A stretch of 28,483 bases of DNA from Chara braunii. Lineage: Eukaryota; Streptophyta; Charophyceae; Charales; Characeae. The notes beneath the pieces are model-generated. The model saw nothing but the letters and a program-made list of their open reading frames with translations, was not told where the DNA came from and ran no database searches. The position numbers and the translations under genes were made by a program. The stretch covers positions 1,409,981 through 1,438,463 of the forward strand of contig BFEA01000086.1 in NCBI GenBank assembly GCA_003427395.1, in the 5' to 3' direction. Positions 1 through 10,004 of the stretch are shown here, piece after piece (position 1 is the stretch's first letter; each line of letters opens with the position of its first letter).

Positions 1-26
1 CACACACACACACACACGCACACACA
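1..26. repeat. (CA)n microsatellite at window edge
   Basis: Alternating CA dinucleotides with one CG interruption run from the first base to about position 26. The repeat may extend beyond the window. Confidence 0.9.
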
Positions 27-107
27 ACCTTCATGAAACAAAAGCAAAAAATAAAAAATGTTTAAAAATATTCACAACTGAACACTAGGATGGGACACCA
101 AGGACCA

Positions 108-1803
108 CTACATCGTCGTCCGACCACGGATGGCCGCAACGATTTCCAGAAGCGCGTGGCACATCATCCTCTGCGTTTCATTGGACGCCGCGTAGTGCTC
201 TTTCTGGACTGCGACTTCCTGCTCTAGTATGTCACATTGCCTCGTGAAAATGCTGCATTGCCGCTTACTGGAGGATTCGATCGTCGACGACATCAGCTCG
301 CCATGTCGATCCATGACATTAGCGATCAACTCCAACGCCTGCTTACGTGCATTCTTCCGCTTGCCGCCTCCAGCCCCGCTGCCTGTGTTGTTCTCGGATT
401 CCCGCGCAGAAGAACGTTCCTCGGGGAAGCCTTCACCACCAGCCTCACTACCAACCGACTCACCACCGCCACCTCCTCTCCTGGGAAGCTGCACCCCGTT
501 AGGATTTCCTGTGTCGGAGGAAAAATTGTATGGTTGCCCAGCATGCCAGCATGGATCTCGTTGTAAAGCGCTCTCTCCATCCGGAACTTGAAATTGTGCT
601 CCTTCTTTTCCTCATTTGTAAGGCCGAAGAAATCAGGACAGCCGCTTGCGTTCTGAAACTGTTGTATCTTCTTGTAGTTTTGGAATAGATTGTCCCACTT
701 CTTCATGTAGTCGTCCGCGTCTTTCGGTTTCCCTGCGCTCGCCATACACTTTGCAATGCCGTCCCACTTCCAGTCCTTGTCCGCATCCGCCCGTAGTTGT
801 GGCCCAGCCCGGCGAGGTGCATCTCTTGCTCCCGCTTGCATCTCACTAGTTGCAGTTGTTCCTCCGGAGACCAGTACCTCACAGACTTCCCGGCATCATC
901 GCTGACACAGCCTCTGCCACCGCGGCCAACGGATTGACTTCGAACAGGACCCCTGCTGCGTGCTCTCCCCCTCCCATCCGTCTTCCCCAACGGCCGAACA
1001 GGAATGTCTTTGTCGTCGTCCCCTGCGTCCACGTCCTCCGTCAATCGCTCGTCAGCATCATCGCCGCCAACACCGTCGTCGTCGCCGCCATCACTGTGTG
1101 CCCGCATGTTCGACACACCTCGTGTGATGTTCTCCACAGTGGGTACTGGACGCACCAGTGGTCTGCATGCACCCGCGTCCCTCACGTCGGATTGGGTCGG
1201 TGTTGTGCGTTCGGACATCGAAGGACGTGCACACTCGACGCGCGGTGACCCGGCTGCAGCTCCGTTGCATGCAGGCCAGTTACTTGTCGATCGATCGGCG
1301 GACAGTGCTGTGGAACCTTGAAGCCGGACCACTGCAGATGGCCCGACACTGGCAGCAATGGACGCACGGTCACGAAGGGTGGTTTGATCCGTACGCTGAC
1401 TCCCACCCTGTCCCACGCCACGTGGCGAAGGATCGGTGTCAATGATCAACGTACGGCTTGCCTCCTTGGACCCGCCAGAACATAGGTCGAACCTGAGATC
1501 AAGTCCTCCGTCGTCGTCGTCTCCCAAGCCTTGCTGCAGCAAAGACGTGTACTCGCCGCCTTCGTTGCAACCCGAACCACCTGCTCGTACCGTCTGCGAC
1601 AAAAGCTGCGTCGAGCCACTGGCAGGAGGCAACGTCGGCAGCTCTTCCGTCTTGGGCTCCTCGTCCACCGGGGGCAGCGGCGTCTCCCACGACTCCAAAT
1701 GGGCGTACATGGATGGGTCGTACCGCCGTGGAGGCTCCGCCGTTGCAGCTCGTATTCCGCCTTGACCCGCACCAACACCCGCGCATCCCTGCATGCCCGT
1801 CAT
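108..1803 (-). pseudogene. Myb/SANT-like (trihelix-type) DNA-binding protein gene, two frameshifts
   Basis: Read on the minus strand in three successive frames. The first (1803 to about 785) gives an acidic, low-complexity N-terminal half, then a Gly/Arg-rich stretch and the first helix of a Myb/SANT-like domain (YWSPEEQLQLVRCKREQE). The second (about 785 to 520) gives DWKWDGIAKCM, KKWDNLFQNYKKIQ and FFGLTNEEKKEHNF. The third (about 520 to 108) gives a Gly-rich linker and a helical tail (SSKRQCSIFTRQCDILEQEV) likely to be a coiled coil. The spaced Trp residues (YW, WKW, KKW) fit the trihelix/Myb-SANT pattern, implying a nuclear DNA-binding role. The total of about 565 codons reads as one protein if both shifts are ignored. 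Both breaks sit near short A/T runs, so either sequencing error or pseudogenisation is possible. The start is uncertain: ATG 1803 is preferred. An ATG at 1956 would add a hydrophobic stretch (LLVLVVVVFLLVVFLHV) unlikely in a nuclear factor. The family match is from memory (Chara Myb/SANT-like proteins). Confidence 0.82.
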
Positions 1804-2420
1804 TGTACGCTCTCCTGCCGACCGTTTCGTCGACGCCCTCCTCTTGCGATGTTGTTTCCACGGGCGCCATGACAAACACACGTGGAGGAAGACGACAAGT
1901 AGGAAGACGACGACGACGAGCACGAGCAGAGGAAATCTCCTCCCCACGTCAGCCATCAAATTCACCACCAACCCCAACTGCGCACCCGACTGGTACTGCA
2001 AAACACTGCTGTAACATGCGGGGGGAGTCGCGCCCGGTGGACCTTCATATGTCGACAACAGCCAGAGAAGACAACGAAGGTGGCAGCATGCGATGCAAAA
2101 ACGGCCGTTGCCGCCACCACTCGGAGCCCACGCCACCGTGCGTCGTGGAGAGACCGACGTCGTCCTCCACCATCGCTAGCAACGTCGAGACAAAGGTCCA
2201 CTACGGACGGCAACTCGCAGACGGTCGCCAGACCCCCCAGTCCCACCCCAACCGCCCCGCTCGCCACCGGCTGCCAACGGCTACCACCGTTGGCCGTTGC
2301 CGGCCTCGGCGCGCTTTAAAACTCCGATGTCCGACTGCCCACCAGACGGACCGCTACTGGACCACCAACCCTGTGGCGGCGGTGCCATGCGCGCGACGCA
2401 CCGACTCCGTGATAATCGGG
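1804..2420. other. Upstream flank of the Myb/SANT-like gene
   Basis: GC-rich, CG-dinucleotide-rich DNA. The gene's frame stays open upstream to 2136, but without a convincing earlier start. The open frame partly reflects GAC/GTC triplet runs near 1890-1925. No clear TATA box was seen; TTTTAAAG (minus strand, near 2320) is a weak candidate. This probably holds the 5' UTR and promoter. Confidence 0.4.
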
Positions 2421-2592
2421 AATCCTAAATTTTTCAGTAGCTCCGGGGCTACTAGAAAATTTAGGACGATTTGCCAGGGGAGTCCTAAAACTTTTAGGAC
2501 GAGTCCTAACGCCGTTTTCACATTTTCGATTCCCGCGGCTGATTTAGGATTGTGTGCAACCAACACGCAATCCTAAAAACTGGAACTTTTAG
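2421..2592. repeat. Cluster of TTTAGGA/TCCTAAA hairpins
   Basis: About eight TCCTAA or TTAGGA words in alternating orientation form successive hairpins. The first is 2423-2466 (19-base arms with two mismatches). The second is 2482-2500, GTCCTAAAA-C-TTTTAGGAC, perfect. The third is 2544-2576, TTAGGATTG... paired with ...CAATCCTAA. The fourth is CCTAAAA...TTTTAGG at 2572-2592. This looks like a small fold-back element or a relic of one. Confidence 0.75.
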
Positions 2593-3146
2593 GAGTGTCT
2601 AACGAGACCCTAATTAAAAAAGTTATCGGCACCGAAATTTGAAAAAAGAACATAATATTACAAAAGGAGGCAAAAAAATCGTTAAACTTGTTTATATTCG
2701 TCTCGCGAGCAAGATATTTCAAATTTAACGAAAAGTATGTAACCGGAAAAAAAAAAAAAAAAAAAAAAAAGTTCACAGTAACAGTAGGGGAAGATTCGGA
2801 AGAGATCATGAATGATTCGGATCCCAACTGTAAAACGGGGAGTCGCCCAGTGCATGGACCAGCAGGTGGCGCATGGAATGCCTGAGTCAGAAATTGGGCC
2901 TAAGCCTAAAGCTTGTTTGAGGACGGAACATATCCGGTACCACATTCCCAAGTGCCAAAGGTGCCTGTCATATGTCTAGAAATCCTGCCACTACAATAAC
3001 CTGAGCTTTTATGAATGAATTTGATTCAACAAGAAAAAAGAAGAAAAAAAGCACAGCATATAAGGGGGTCGAGACCAGCCGCGGATCTCGGGCAAGGAAA
3101 TTGAAATGTGCGCAACATCACAGAGCACTACACAAGACGCTTTAGA
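2593..3146. other. Non-coding; A24 tract at 2747-2770
   Basis: No supported gene. The plus strand has a run of 24 A at 2747-2770 that could be a retroposon tail, but no matching target-site duplication was found. The rest is unremarkable single-copy-looking sequence. Confidence 0.5.
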
Positions 3147-3190
3147 AATCAATCATATTGAATTTCGCAATCAATCATATCGAATTTCGT
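3147..3190. repeat. Two tandem 22-bp units
   Basis: Units AATCAATCATATTGAATTTC+GC (3147-3168) and the same with two substitutions (3169-3190) lie head to tail. Confidence 0.85.
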
Positions 3191-3351
3191 AACGTTAGTG
3201 TGACAGCAACTCATCAAAAGCTTACTAGCAGATGCTATGATGGCCGTGGAACACTGGGCAAACCACCCATTGGCAACTGACCAGGTCTGACCGGAGTAAC
3301 TGTTCCCTTGATTCGGGGGAGAAAGTTGTGAGAGTGTACTATCACAAGGAG

Positions 3352-3502
3352 TTTAACCACCAGTACTTGGGCGACGCCTTAGCGTTAACGCTACGCGATT
3401 TCCGCGGCTGGCTGGTCGTCGATAAATCGAATCGATAGGCTGTGCTGCTTCGAGATTTGGGCGGTCGGCGCGGCGCGCAGTGCCCAAGTACTGGTGGTTT
3501 AA
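3352..3502. mobile_element. 141-bp TIR element (MITE) with TTTAA target duplication
   Basis: Perfect 16-bp terminal inverted repeats, CCACCAGTACTTGGGC at 3357-3372 and its complement at 3482-3497, are each flanked by TTTAA (3352-3356 and 3498-3502). The interior is GC-rich and contains the perfect palindrome TAGCGTTAACGCTA (3380-3393). There is no coding capacity, so it is a non-autonomous DNA transposon. A TTAA-type duplication and a TIR starting CC are compatible with a piggyBac-like source, but a TWA-type (Harbinger) reading is possible. Confidence 0.8.
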
Positions 3503-3894
3503 AAGACTGGGTTTTGTTGAACTTACACCCTTCAGTAGCCTAAGGGGATATTATCATATTATTATGCCTGTCACAAAAATTATCACCCCGCTGCTGCACT
3601 TGGAAAAAATCAAGCCGCTTGGGATCATCATGGTCAAACACCACGGGTGATTAAAAAAATAAAATAAAAAATGGTGATAATTTGATAAATAAATAGTTAT
3701 GAGAACCTGATGGAAAGTGACTGGGCCGAGGTGGTCAGAGATCTTATAATAACTTTTTTTTTTTTTTTTTCTTAACTTTTTTTTTTTACAAAAGAACTCT
3801 GCTCGTTTGATTTCGCATACCAAAAGAGAGAGGCCGGGAATCATCAACAAACAACCCAGATTAAAAATAAACGTTGCGTGTGACAGAACCCTAG
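3503..3894. other. AT-rich non-coding stretch with poly(T) tracts
   Basis: Contains T runs near 3753-3770 and 3778-3787, with no gene. The minus-strand reading frame here is an artefact of the T/A runs. Confidence 0.5.
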
Positions 3895-3976
3895 GATGGC
3901 GGCTCGTCAGGATCAGGACGAAGGGGATGAGGATGAGGGAGATGGAGATGGAGCTGGAAGGAGCAGCACAGGACTG
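3895..3976 (+). repeat. Fragment of dispersed repeat (shared with 21605-21690)
   Basis: The stretch GGATGGCGGCTCGTCAGGATC ... GATGAGGATGA ... GGAGATGGAGATGGAG ... AGCAGCACAG is closely matched at 21605-21685, same orientation. At 21.6 kb it is followed by the part seen separately at 7511-7713, so this is one end of a longer dispersed repeat. It has a short acidic, coding-like reading (DQDEGDEDEGDGDG) that soon meets a stop. Confidence 0.7.
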
Positions 3977-4486
3977 TGAAGAACCACTTTCTGTGCCGCT
4001 CGACTTTCTGCGCGATGACAAGGAGGGGTCCTGAGATGGGAAGATTGGACAAATTGCGGGAGGTGGGATCGGCGGGTAAATTGCGTCAATGACCTCGCTT
4101 CTTTCTTTTCCTTCGCTTCACTCCTTCCCCTTCGGCGGTGGTGGGACAGGCCCGGGACAGACAGTTGAGTGTGCGCGCTCCCTTGGGCGCGATTAATAAC
4201 GGTTGGCGATGGTTCGTTGTTGCTCTGCAGGAATAAAAGGAGGGAACGGAGATTTCCGGCGCGATGATCGCGCGGGATCTTTTCGGTGTTCTTTTTAAAT
4301 TTTCCTAGGAACGAGCCCTCGAGGGCTCTCGGAATTCTGATTCCTTTTTGCTTTTCTTCTGTTTCATCGGCATTTTTCTGTTGCAGTTTTGAGTTCAGAT
4401 AGGAATTTAGGACTTTTTGAAATTCTTGCCAAGCGACGCTCCTTTCTTGCGCGCGTTTTTCTGCGGCGGGAACGAAGTTATGACTA
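3977..4486. other. Non-coding flank of the rRNA fragment
   Basis: No gene seen. The segment contains a palindromic GAGCCCTCGAGGGCTC at about 4314-4329 and CpG-rich patches. Confidence 0.4.
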
Positions 4487-4858
4487 GATTGGGTAATTTA
4501 CGCGCCTGCTGCCTTCCTTGGATGTGGTAGCCATCTCTCAGGNTCCCTCTCCGGAATCGAACCCTAATTCCCCGTCACCCGTTACCACCATGGTAGGCCT
4601 CTATCCTACCATCGAAAGTTGATAGGGCAGAAATTTGAATGGAACATCGCCGACTCAAAGGCCATGCGATTCGACAAGTCACCATGATTCGCTGCAACAA
4701 CGGGCAAGCCCGAATCGGTCTTTTATCCAATAAGTACATCCCTTCCAGAAGTTGGGATATGCTGCACGTATTAGCTCTACAATTACCACGGTTATCTGAG
4801 TGGTAAGGAAACCAGCAAATAAAGGATAACTGATTTAATGAGCTATTTGGAGTTTCTT
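4487..4858 (-). rRNA. Partial, decayed 18S rRNA sequence (pseudogene)
   Basis: The minus strand reads as the 5' third of nuclear small-subunit rRNA, roughly nucleotides 75-450. Landmarks in order are GCTCATTAAATCAGTTAT, GAGCTAATACGTGC, AACTTCTGGAAGGGA, TTCAAATTTCTGCCCTATCA, GGTAGGATAGAGGCCTACCA, GGGTTCGATTCCGGAGAGGG and CAAGGAAGGCAGCAGGCGCG. It stops just after ACCCAAT and lacks the 18S 5' end, so it is a fragment and not an rDNA unit. Many differences from plant 18S are C-to-T or G-to-A at former CpG sites (for example GCGCGCAAATT now GCGCGTAAATT, CTCGGATAAC now CTCAGATAAC), as expected for a methylated pseudogene. One N lies at 4543. An A/T-rich tract abuts the truncated 5' side. Confidence 0.88.
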
Positions 4859-6690
4859 TTTTTTTTTTCTTAAAAAAAAACAGGATTGTTATAGAGGTCA
4901 GATGCCCGGCCTGACAGTACTGCCTTTCAATCGCCATCCATTCTGATTGCCCAGACGGTAGAATCCAACCCATCCCTGAGTACCATTTTTCCGCGTTGTA
5001 GCGCCCATCGCGAGCCGACCCTACGGGCACACAACTTTTTTTAGTATGCATGCATTATTTTTCCTAGCGAGACACCTAATACTAGACTGCCCCCCCAGGT
5101 GCATTTCTCTCATAGGTAGCCCCGAACTAGTCGGGGCCGACTAGTCCACAGACAAGCTGCTTCCCAACTGGTAGACTCTATGGAGATTCCCCTCCTTCTA
5201 CCAGATGCGATGTTTCCCTCCCACCCCCCCTAACATGCACGGCACCCTCCCCATATCCCCTACCTCCATTCAGGCTCCCGTCCTGGAGGCCATTTGCGGG
5301 CTGGTCGTCGCGTGTCAGTGCTGTCCTGAGGTCTCGTAAGTACACACCATGAAGCCCGCCCTGGGGAATCGTAAGTACCAGGCATCCTTGCTATATAGCT
5401 CTCCTAACTCACACTCAAGCCCCATTGGTTATCCATAGGTAGACCCCGGGGCCAGCCCTACTCAAATTATGTGTAGGACCTTGATAGATTTACCCTGTTT
5501 CCCTACCCTCAGGCCGGGAACACCTATGGACCGTACATCTAGCAGACGGGAAACGTCCTCGGGGTACCCAGACTCTACTAGAGGTACTCCACCGGCTTTG
5601 AGTTCCAGGCGAAGGCGGGGGACAGGGTGACCTGTCAGGGCTCTGCACTAGGTATCACAATCCCAATATTCCAACCATATTAACAGACTGCAACAATCCC
5701 AACAATACACCGGTTCCAATGGCTCTACTGGTTCTGACCCCCTCACTGGTGAGGGTCGGTTAATGAGCGAAGTAAGAGGTGAGTTGATGAGGGAGTTGGG
5801 CGACCCAAAGAGCTGGTGAACCTGACGGGCGCACGCGGACTAAGCAGGGTGACAACTCCATGAGTGGATGCGAGACGACGGACTGTCCACATCGGAGGGA
5901 GAGAGAGAGAGAGAGAGATAAGGGAAACAGGCGGATGTGGGATTGCAAGCTTCTTTGTCTTTTCTCCGTCTTGGTGTACAAAATTTTGGCTTTGGGCGAG
6001 ACGCCCTTGTTTTGCATTTTGACATTTCTTTCGGCTTTGTGTGATGTGTTCTCCCTCTTTCACTTTTGCATTCGTTGGATGAGATGGGTATGATGATCTT
6101 GTAATGATGGGATAACCAATGTTTTGCGTGTAAGTTTGGTGTAACTTTGAATCATCCAGCGCTCGCAGCGCCGGTCTATTCACACTCGGATGATTGGTAG
6201 GTGAAAGAAATTGATATCGTTATGATGCTTCGATGTATGTCTGGGTGGTGATGAGATATTCCCCTGATGACCACACGACTGCCTTCTGCTCGAACGAAAT
6301 TTATCTGAAGGGTTGTTGCATGAACCTCCTTCTGCACAGGCGATTGGCTGATGGACCGATCCACAACGGACCAACCCCGCGGGTCCCCATATAAGTACGA
6401 TCTGACGAGCGCAGCTTGCACGCGTACCCACGAGGACGGCCCGCAACCCCGAACAGACTTAACCCGACAAATCTCGACAGGAATGATGAAATCCCTATCT
6501 ACGATACGGGTCAGGACAAACGGGGATTGCTGAGTATATTTGCTTGGTTGAATTAGCTGCAAGAATTGAGCCGGTGCGGATCGCTCCTTGGTTGCTTGCG
6601 CAGATTAGGATCTGGTCTGCTAGCCCTTGCGCACGCACGTGTCTGACAACGATCGTCCGCGGACGTGCCATCTACACGTGCGGCCGCAAA
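4859..6690. other. Long stretch without a supportable gene
   Basis: Holds a T/A-rich junction (4859-4880), a hairpin ACTAGTCGG-GG-CCGACTAGT at 5126-5145, several small hairpins near 5735-5757, and a (GA)n microsatellite at 5898-5918. A TATA-like CATATAAG lies at 6389-6396, upstream of the reading frame at 6751. No frame reads like a known protein. Confidence 0.5.
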
Positions 6691-6750
6691 AGCTAGCCAC
6701 GATCCCGCCCCGTAGGAAGATGTGTATGCAGGAATTCGGTTGAACGAGAC

Positions 6751-7329
6751 ATGGCGATAGATTCTCCCTTCTGGATCACCGATCGCGAAAGCCTGAGGAA
6801 CCTAGAATACTGAGCGTATTGGGAAAGGGAACAGATCCGCCGGCAGCAAACCCGACAACAACGCCACCTACGGAACGCGGGACATCTCAAGTATCCCTGC
6901 CGGACTGAAAACGAGTGGTTGTGCAAAGGCGATTTCCAGCTGGCAACCAACCGAGACTCACGGATTCTCGATTATCCCGACAGCCGGAACCAGCAATATC
7001 TCCTAACCCCAGGTTTCATTGCCATTACCACCGACTTCCCTCCCTACTATACCATCCTTCCCTACCATCGGTTACTCGTGGTCCCCTGGGATTCCATAGC
7101 CCGGTTTTGGCCCCGTCCGCCGTGCTCAAAGTGTCGGCAGCCCGACGAGCATTGGCAAGCGGGGGTCGTGCAACGAGCCCCTTCCAGGACCGAGCGACGA
7201 GGATCCAACTCGTCTTCGTCGGACCCCGAGACGTGCGACAGCCGGCAGCGGTACGAGCACTCCCACAGAGACACCCGTAGCACCCCACCCCGGCCCAGGT
7301 GGCACGATAGGTCATCGCCCCCACTCTGA
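6751..7329 (+). pseudogene. Unidentified protein reading frame with one in-frame TGA
   Basis: From ATG 6751 the frame reads MAIDSPFWITDRESLRNLEY, then TGA at 6811-6813, and stays open in the same frame to a stop at 7327-7329 (192 codons in all). The region after the stop has protein-like composition. YWEREQIRRQQTRQQRHLRN is a basic helix. YPCRTENEWLC and RPPCSKC resemble zinc-ligand pairs, and LLTPGFIAITTDFPPYY lies between them. The tail is Ser/Arg/Pro-rich. The layout recalls N-terminal zinc-binding domains found in repeated, transposase-associated algal proteins, but I cannot name the family. It could be a decayed transposon gene, or a real gene with a sequencing error. No partner gene lies beside it. 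Confidence 0.45.
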
Positions 7330-7510
7330 ACCAGAAGACACTTTCACTCTTGCCCCTGAAACTTGTCACAGGAGATCTCAGTTTCGACCTAGGACTCCAC
7401 CCCAAATTTTCAAAAATCCTTGGTACACCCCTTTTCGAACTTCCGGGTCCCCATCCCACTCCGATCAGGAAGTCGCTCTGGGCGTGAGGTTGGGCGTCAC
7501 AGGATAGCAT

Positions 7511-7713
7511 AGCTCCCACGCAGACTTAACATGCGCGTATTCCAAACTGTGTAGATGAAGAATGCATCAACAAACAGACTGCAGTTGGGGTGTACCCCTA
7601 GTGGACGGACTGGACTGAATATCACACGGCCTGTGGAGTCAGGTCAAGGCCTGGTCCCACAGGCCAAACAGGCGAAATAGCCAAATAGGCCAAGGGAGTC
7701 AGAGACACGCTGC
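7511..7713 (+). repeat. Dispersed repeat copy (shared with 21687-21937)
   Basis: AGCTCCCACGCAGACTTAAC, AAACAGACTGCAG, GGACTGGACTGAATATC, CACGGCCTGTGG and GCCTGGTCCCACAGGC occur in the same order and orientation at 21687-21937. The other copy carries an extra GGACTGGACTGG-containing segment. Neither copy has an ORF. The flanks differ, so these are independent insertions or duplications. Confidence 0.8.
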
Positions 7714-8480
7714 ACGATCGTCAGACCTGTAGTGGATCACAATAACCTTTAATTTAAAGACGCTTCCGCAAAAGAAGCAGAACTCTGCAACAATAAAGGT
7801 TATTATAAAGCTAAGAAATCTAGGATGTGGAGCAAGCTCCATGTTGAATCTATGCCAGGCAGCCTTAGCTACGCAATGTCATAGCAAAGTAAATGTTTGA
7901 TATACACATCCTAACTAAAAGCAGGAAATGAGATGTAGCACGGTACAATTCTAAAGTCCCAGAGACATCAGATTCTGCCTTAGTGTTGAAAGGAAAAAAT
8001 AACAATATGTCAAAAGATAATGTGGTGCCTGTGAACCACTAAGAGTGGGATGGTCTTAGAGGGGTTGAATGCAGCCTAAGAATCGAAACTCCTAAGGGCA
8101 GTCACACACAAAGGTGGAATAGGTCATCTCAGTTCCGTCATGGGGATCAAGGCAAGGGAGTGGTAGTGAAGCAAAACCAATGGCCCTAATAAATAAACCA
8201 TCAATGTGGGTAATGCTCGACAAAAGTGTGACACCATTCAAGATAGACCATGAAAGGGGATTCTGAAAAAGGGTGGATATGCCTAAGTTAAACTAAAGGC
8301 ATGCAATGGCCGGCACTAGGGTGATGGCGACATTGGCTGAGGGAAACATACACACAACTCACTGACTGGGAGAAAGCCAGATTTGGGATCAGGGAAGCCA
8401 AAATAACGACTACGGTCCCGATGGCTATGCAATACCAAGGGAAAGTCTAACTCAGAGAGGACCAACTCAGTGAGAATCAG
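7714..8480. other. Non-coding stretch with a 65-bp fold-back
   Basis: AATAACCTTTAAT (from 7741) pairs with AATAAAGGTTATT (to 7804). A nested GCTTC/GAAGC stem lies inside, and GGAGC-AA-GCTCC is at 7828-7839. No protein frame and no tRNA were seen. Confidence 0.5.
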
Positions 8481-8804
8481 TGTCGTTCCCTCGTTCCCCG
8501 TTTACGGGGTCTGTGGACGGAAACCAGTCACGGAGTCCACGGCGTAGGAGTTCATGGAGTTCACGGAGAGCGGGATCGTTTTTTCTTTTTTTTTGGCTGG
8601 GGAGGGTGTGGGTTATCGAAGGGTAGCCCCCCATAATTTTTTTATTTTTTATTTTATGATTTAAAAAAAAAAACCGAAAAAAAAAATGCAACCAGTCAAA
8701 ATAAACATTTTTTTTTTTTATTTTGTAGGTTATTTCGATTTTTTTTTATTTTAATGTCATCACCCTATGGGGCTTGAGGCGACTGTAGCTAGGTGGACCC
8801 CCCC
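8481..8804. other. T/A-homopolymer-rich intergenic DNA
   Basis: Multiple T and A runs (8580-8600, 8636-8750). The translated frames here are low-complexity artefacts. Confidence 0.5.

Positions 8805-8884
<80 letters not shown>
8805..8884. repeat. (AAT)n microsatellite, about 26 units
   Basis: Uninterrupted AAT triplets cover about 80 bp, preceded by a C run. The minus-strand poly-Tyr reading frame is produced only by this repeat. Confidence 0.97.
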
Positions 8885-8887
<3 letters not shown>

Positions 8888-9059
8888 CTCTCTTTCGTGG
8901 TCTGCCCATTCATAGGGTCATGGTCAAATGACCGGCCGGTCACCTTCAAATGACTGGTGTCGGTCACGTTCACGGTGACGACACTGGTGAGAACCATCAT
9001 GCGACACATACAAAGGAATGTATAAGGTGGGGTGGTGTCTTGAGGTAATCACGTCCAAG

Positions 9060-9325
9060 GTAGTTTAAGTCGATAAAGTACTAGATGAAGTCGTTGAAGT
9101 GCTCGATGATGTCGATGAAGTACGAGTCAAGTTGATGTCGAAGCAGAGCCACAAAACGCCGACATCCTGAGAAAATTGATGATGAAGTACATGAACTTCA
9201 AGGTGTGAGTCACCAGGAAGATAAATAGGTGATGAGAGTGTCATTCGTTGAAACGTCAAGGCCCGAGGGTGTCGGCGAGTGCGCTGCGGACGAGCGGAGG
9301 CATCCATCTGCTGCTGAAGAACGAT
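9060..9325 (-). other. Probable 3' flank of the chromodomain pol fragment
   Basis: Lies directly downstream (minus strand) of the pol remnant at 9326-9636. It contains a degenerate TCATCGA/ACTTCATCGAC repeat at 9070-9140. A short frame encodes Ser/Thr repeats. It is most likely untranslated retroelement sequence. Confidence 0.4.
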
Positions 9326-9636
9326 CTAGGACAGAGTAGGCTCGTGGGCAGTAATCTCCTCAGTCGGAGAAGGAGGAAGAGGGTCAGTCGACGAATGTCT
9401 CGGCACAAAAAGAACGATCATATGAACACATCGACATCCTGGTGTGCTCAAGTATACGAGGGGCTCCTAAGTACCTCCTCATTAGGATAACCCTTCCAAC
9501 ACACAAGGTACTCAATGTGTGGAGGGTTATTAAGGGTAACTCGGCGAAATACGATGTCAGGAACAACAAACTCGTCGTGATTGTCCCCCATAACAGCTGG
9601 AGGGTGCTCATAAGGGCCTTCGGCGAATCACTTTGG
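9326..9636 (-). pseudogene. Ty3/gypsy (chromovirus) pol 3' end with chromodomain remnant
   Basis: The minus strand reads VTLNNPPHIEYLVCWKGYPN, the hallmark core of the integrase-terminal chromodomain (EYLVxWKGYP). A one-base shift then follows, and the next frame continues T-stop-EPLVYL, where a functional copy has a Trp codon (TWEP). The reading continues as a Pro/Ser-rich tail to a stop at 9326. An in-frame TGA also sits at the upstream edge (near 9628-9630). Chromodomains tether chromovirus integrase to marked chromatin. This fragment is isolated: no integrase core or RT precedes it in this orientation, so it is a truncated, inactive copy, distinct from the plus-strand element at 11.5-17.1 kb. 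Confidence 0.72.
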
Positions 9637-9930
9637 TAGACTAAGTCTGCAACAAGAACGTAACAAGCTATGTATCCTTAGTTTTTTTTTCTAAAGATGT
9701 GTTTTCTTATGTTCAAAAAATAGAAAACGAATCAAAAGAAACGTAATAATTTTTTTTTTTAATTGTTGGTGGGATAAACATGGTTCACGTATTTCTTTGA
9801 TTCTTCTTTTCTACAACAGATGCAAAGATAAAACGAAAAAAAAATCATAATGGAAAAAAAAAAACCAAAGATATTTTCTTTATTTTTTCTTTTTTTTTTC
9901 GTTTTTGACATACACACATACAAATTAACG

Positions 9931-9931
<1 letters not shown>
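9637..9931. other. A/T homopolymer-rich spacer
   Basis: Several runs of T or A of eight or more bases. No gene or RNA recognised. Confidence 0.5.

Positions 9932-10004
<73 letters not shown>

Noticed and set aside
4575-5051. A 158-codon minus-strand protein
   Set aside because: More than half of it is antisense or sense translation of the 18S rRNA fragment and an A/T tract.
8746-9009. Poly-tyrosine protein
   Set aside because: Produced entirely by the (AAT)n microsatellite read on the minus strand.
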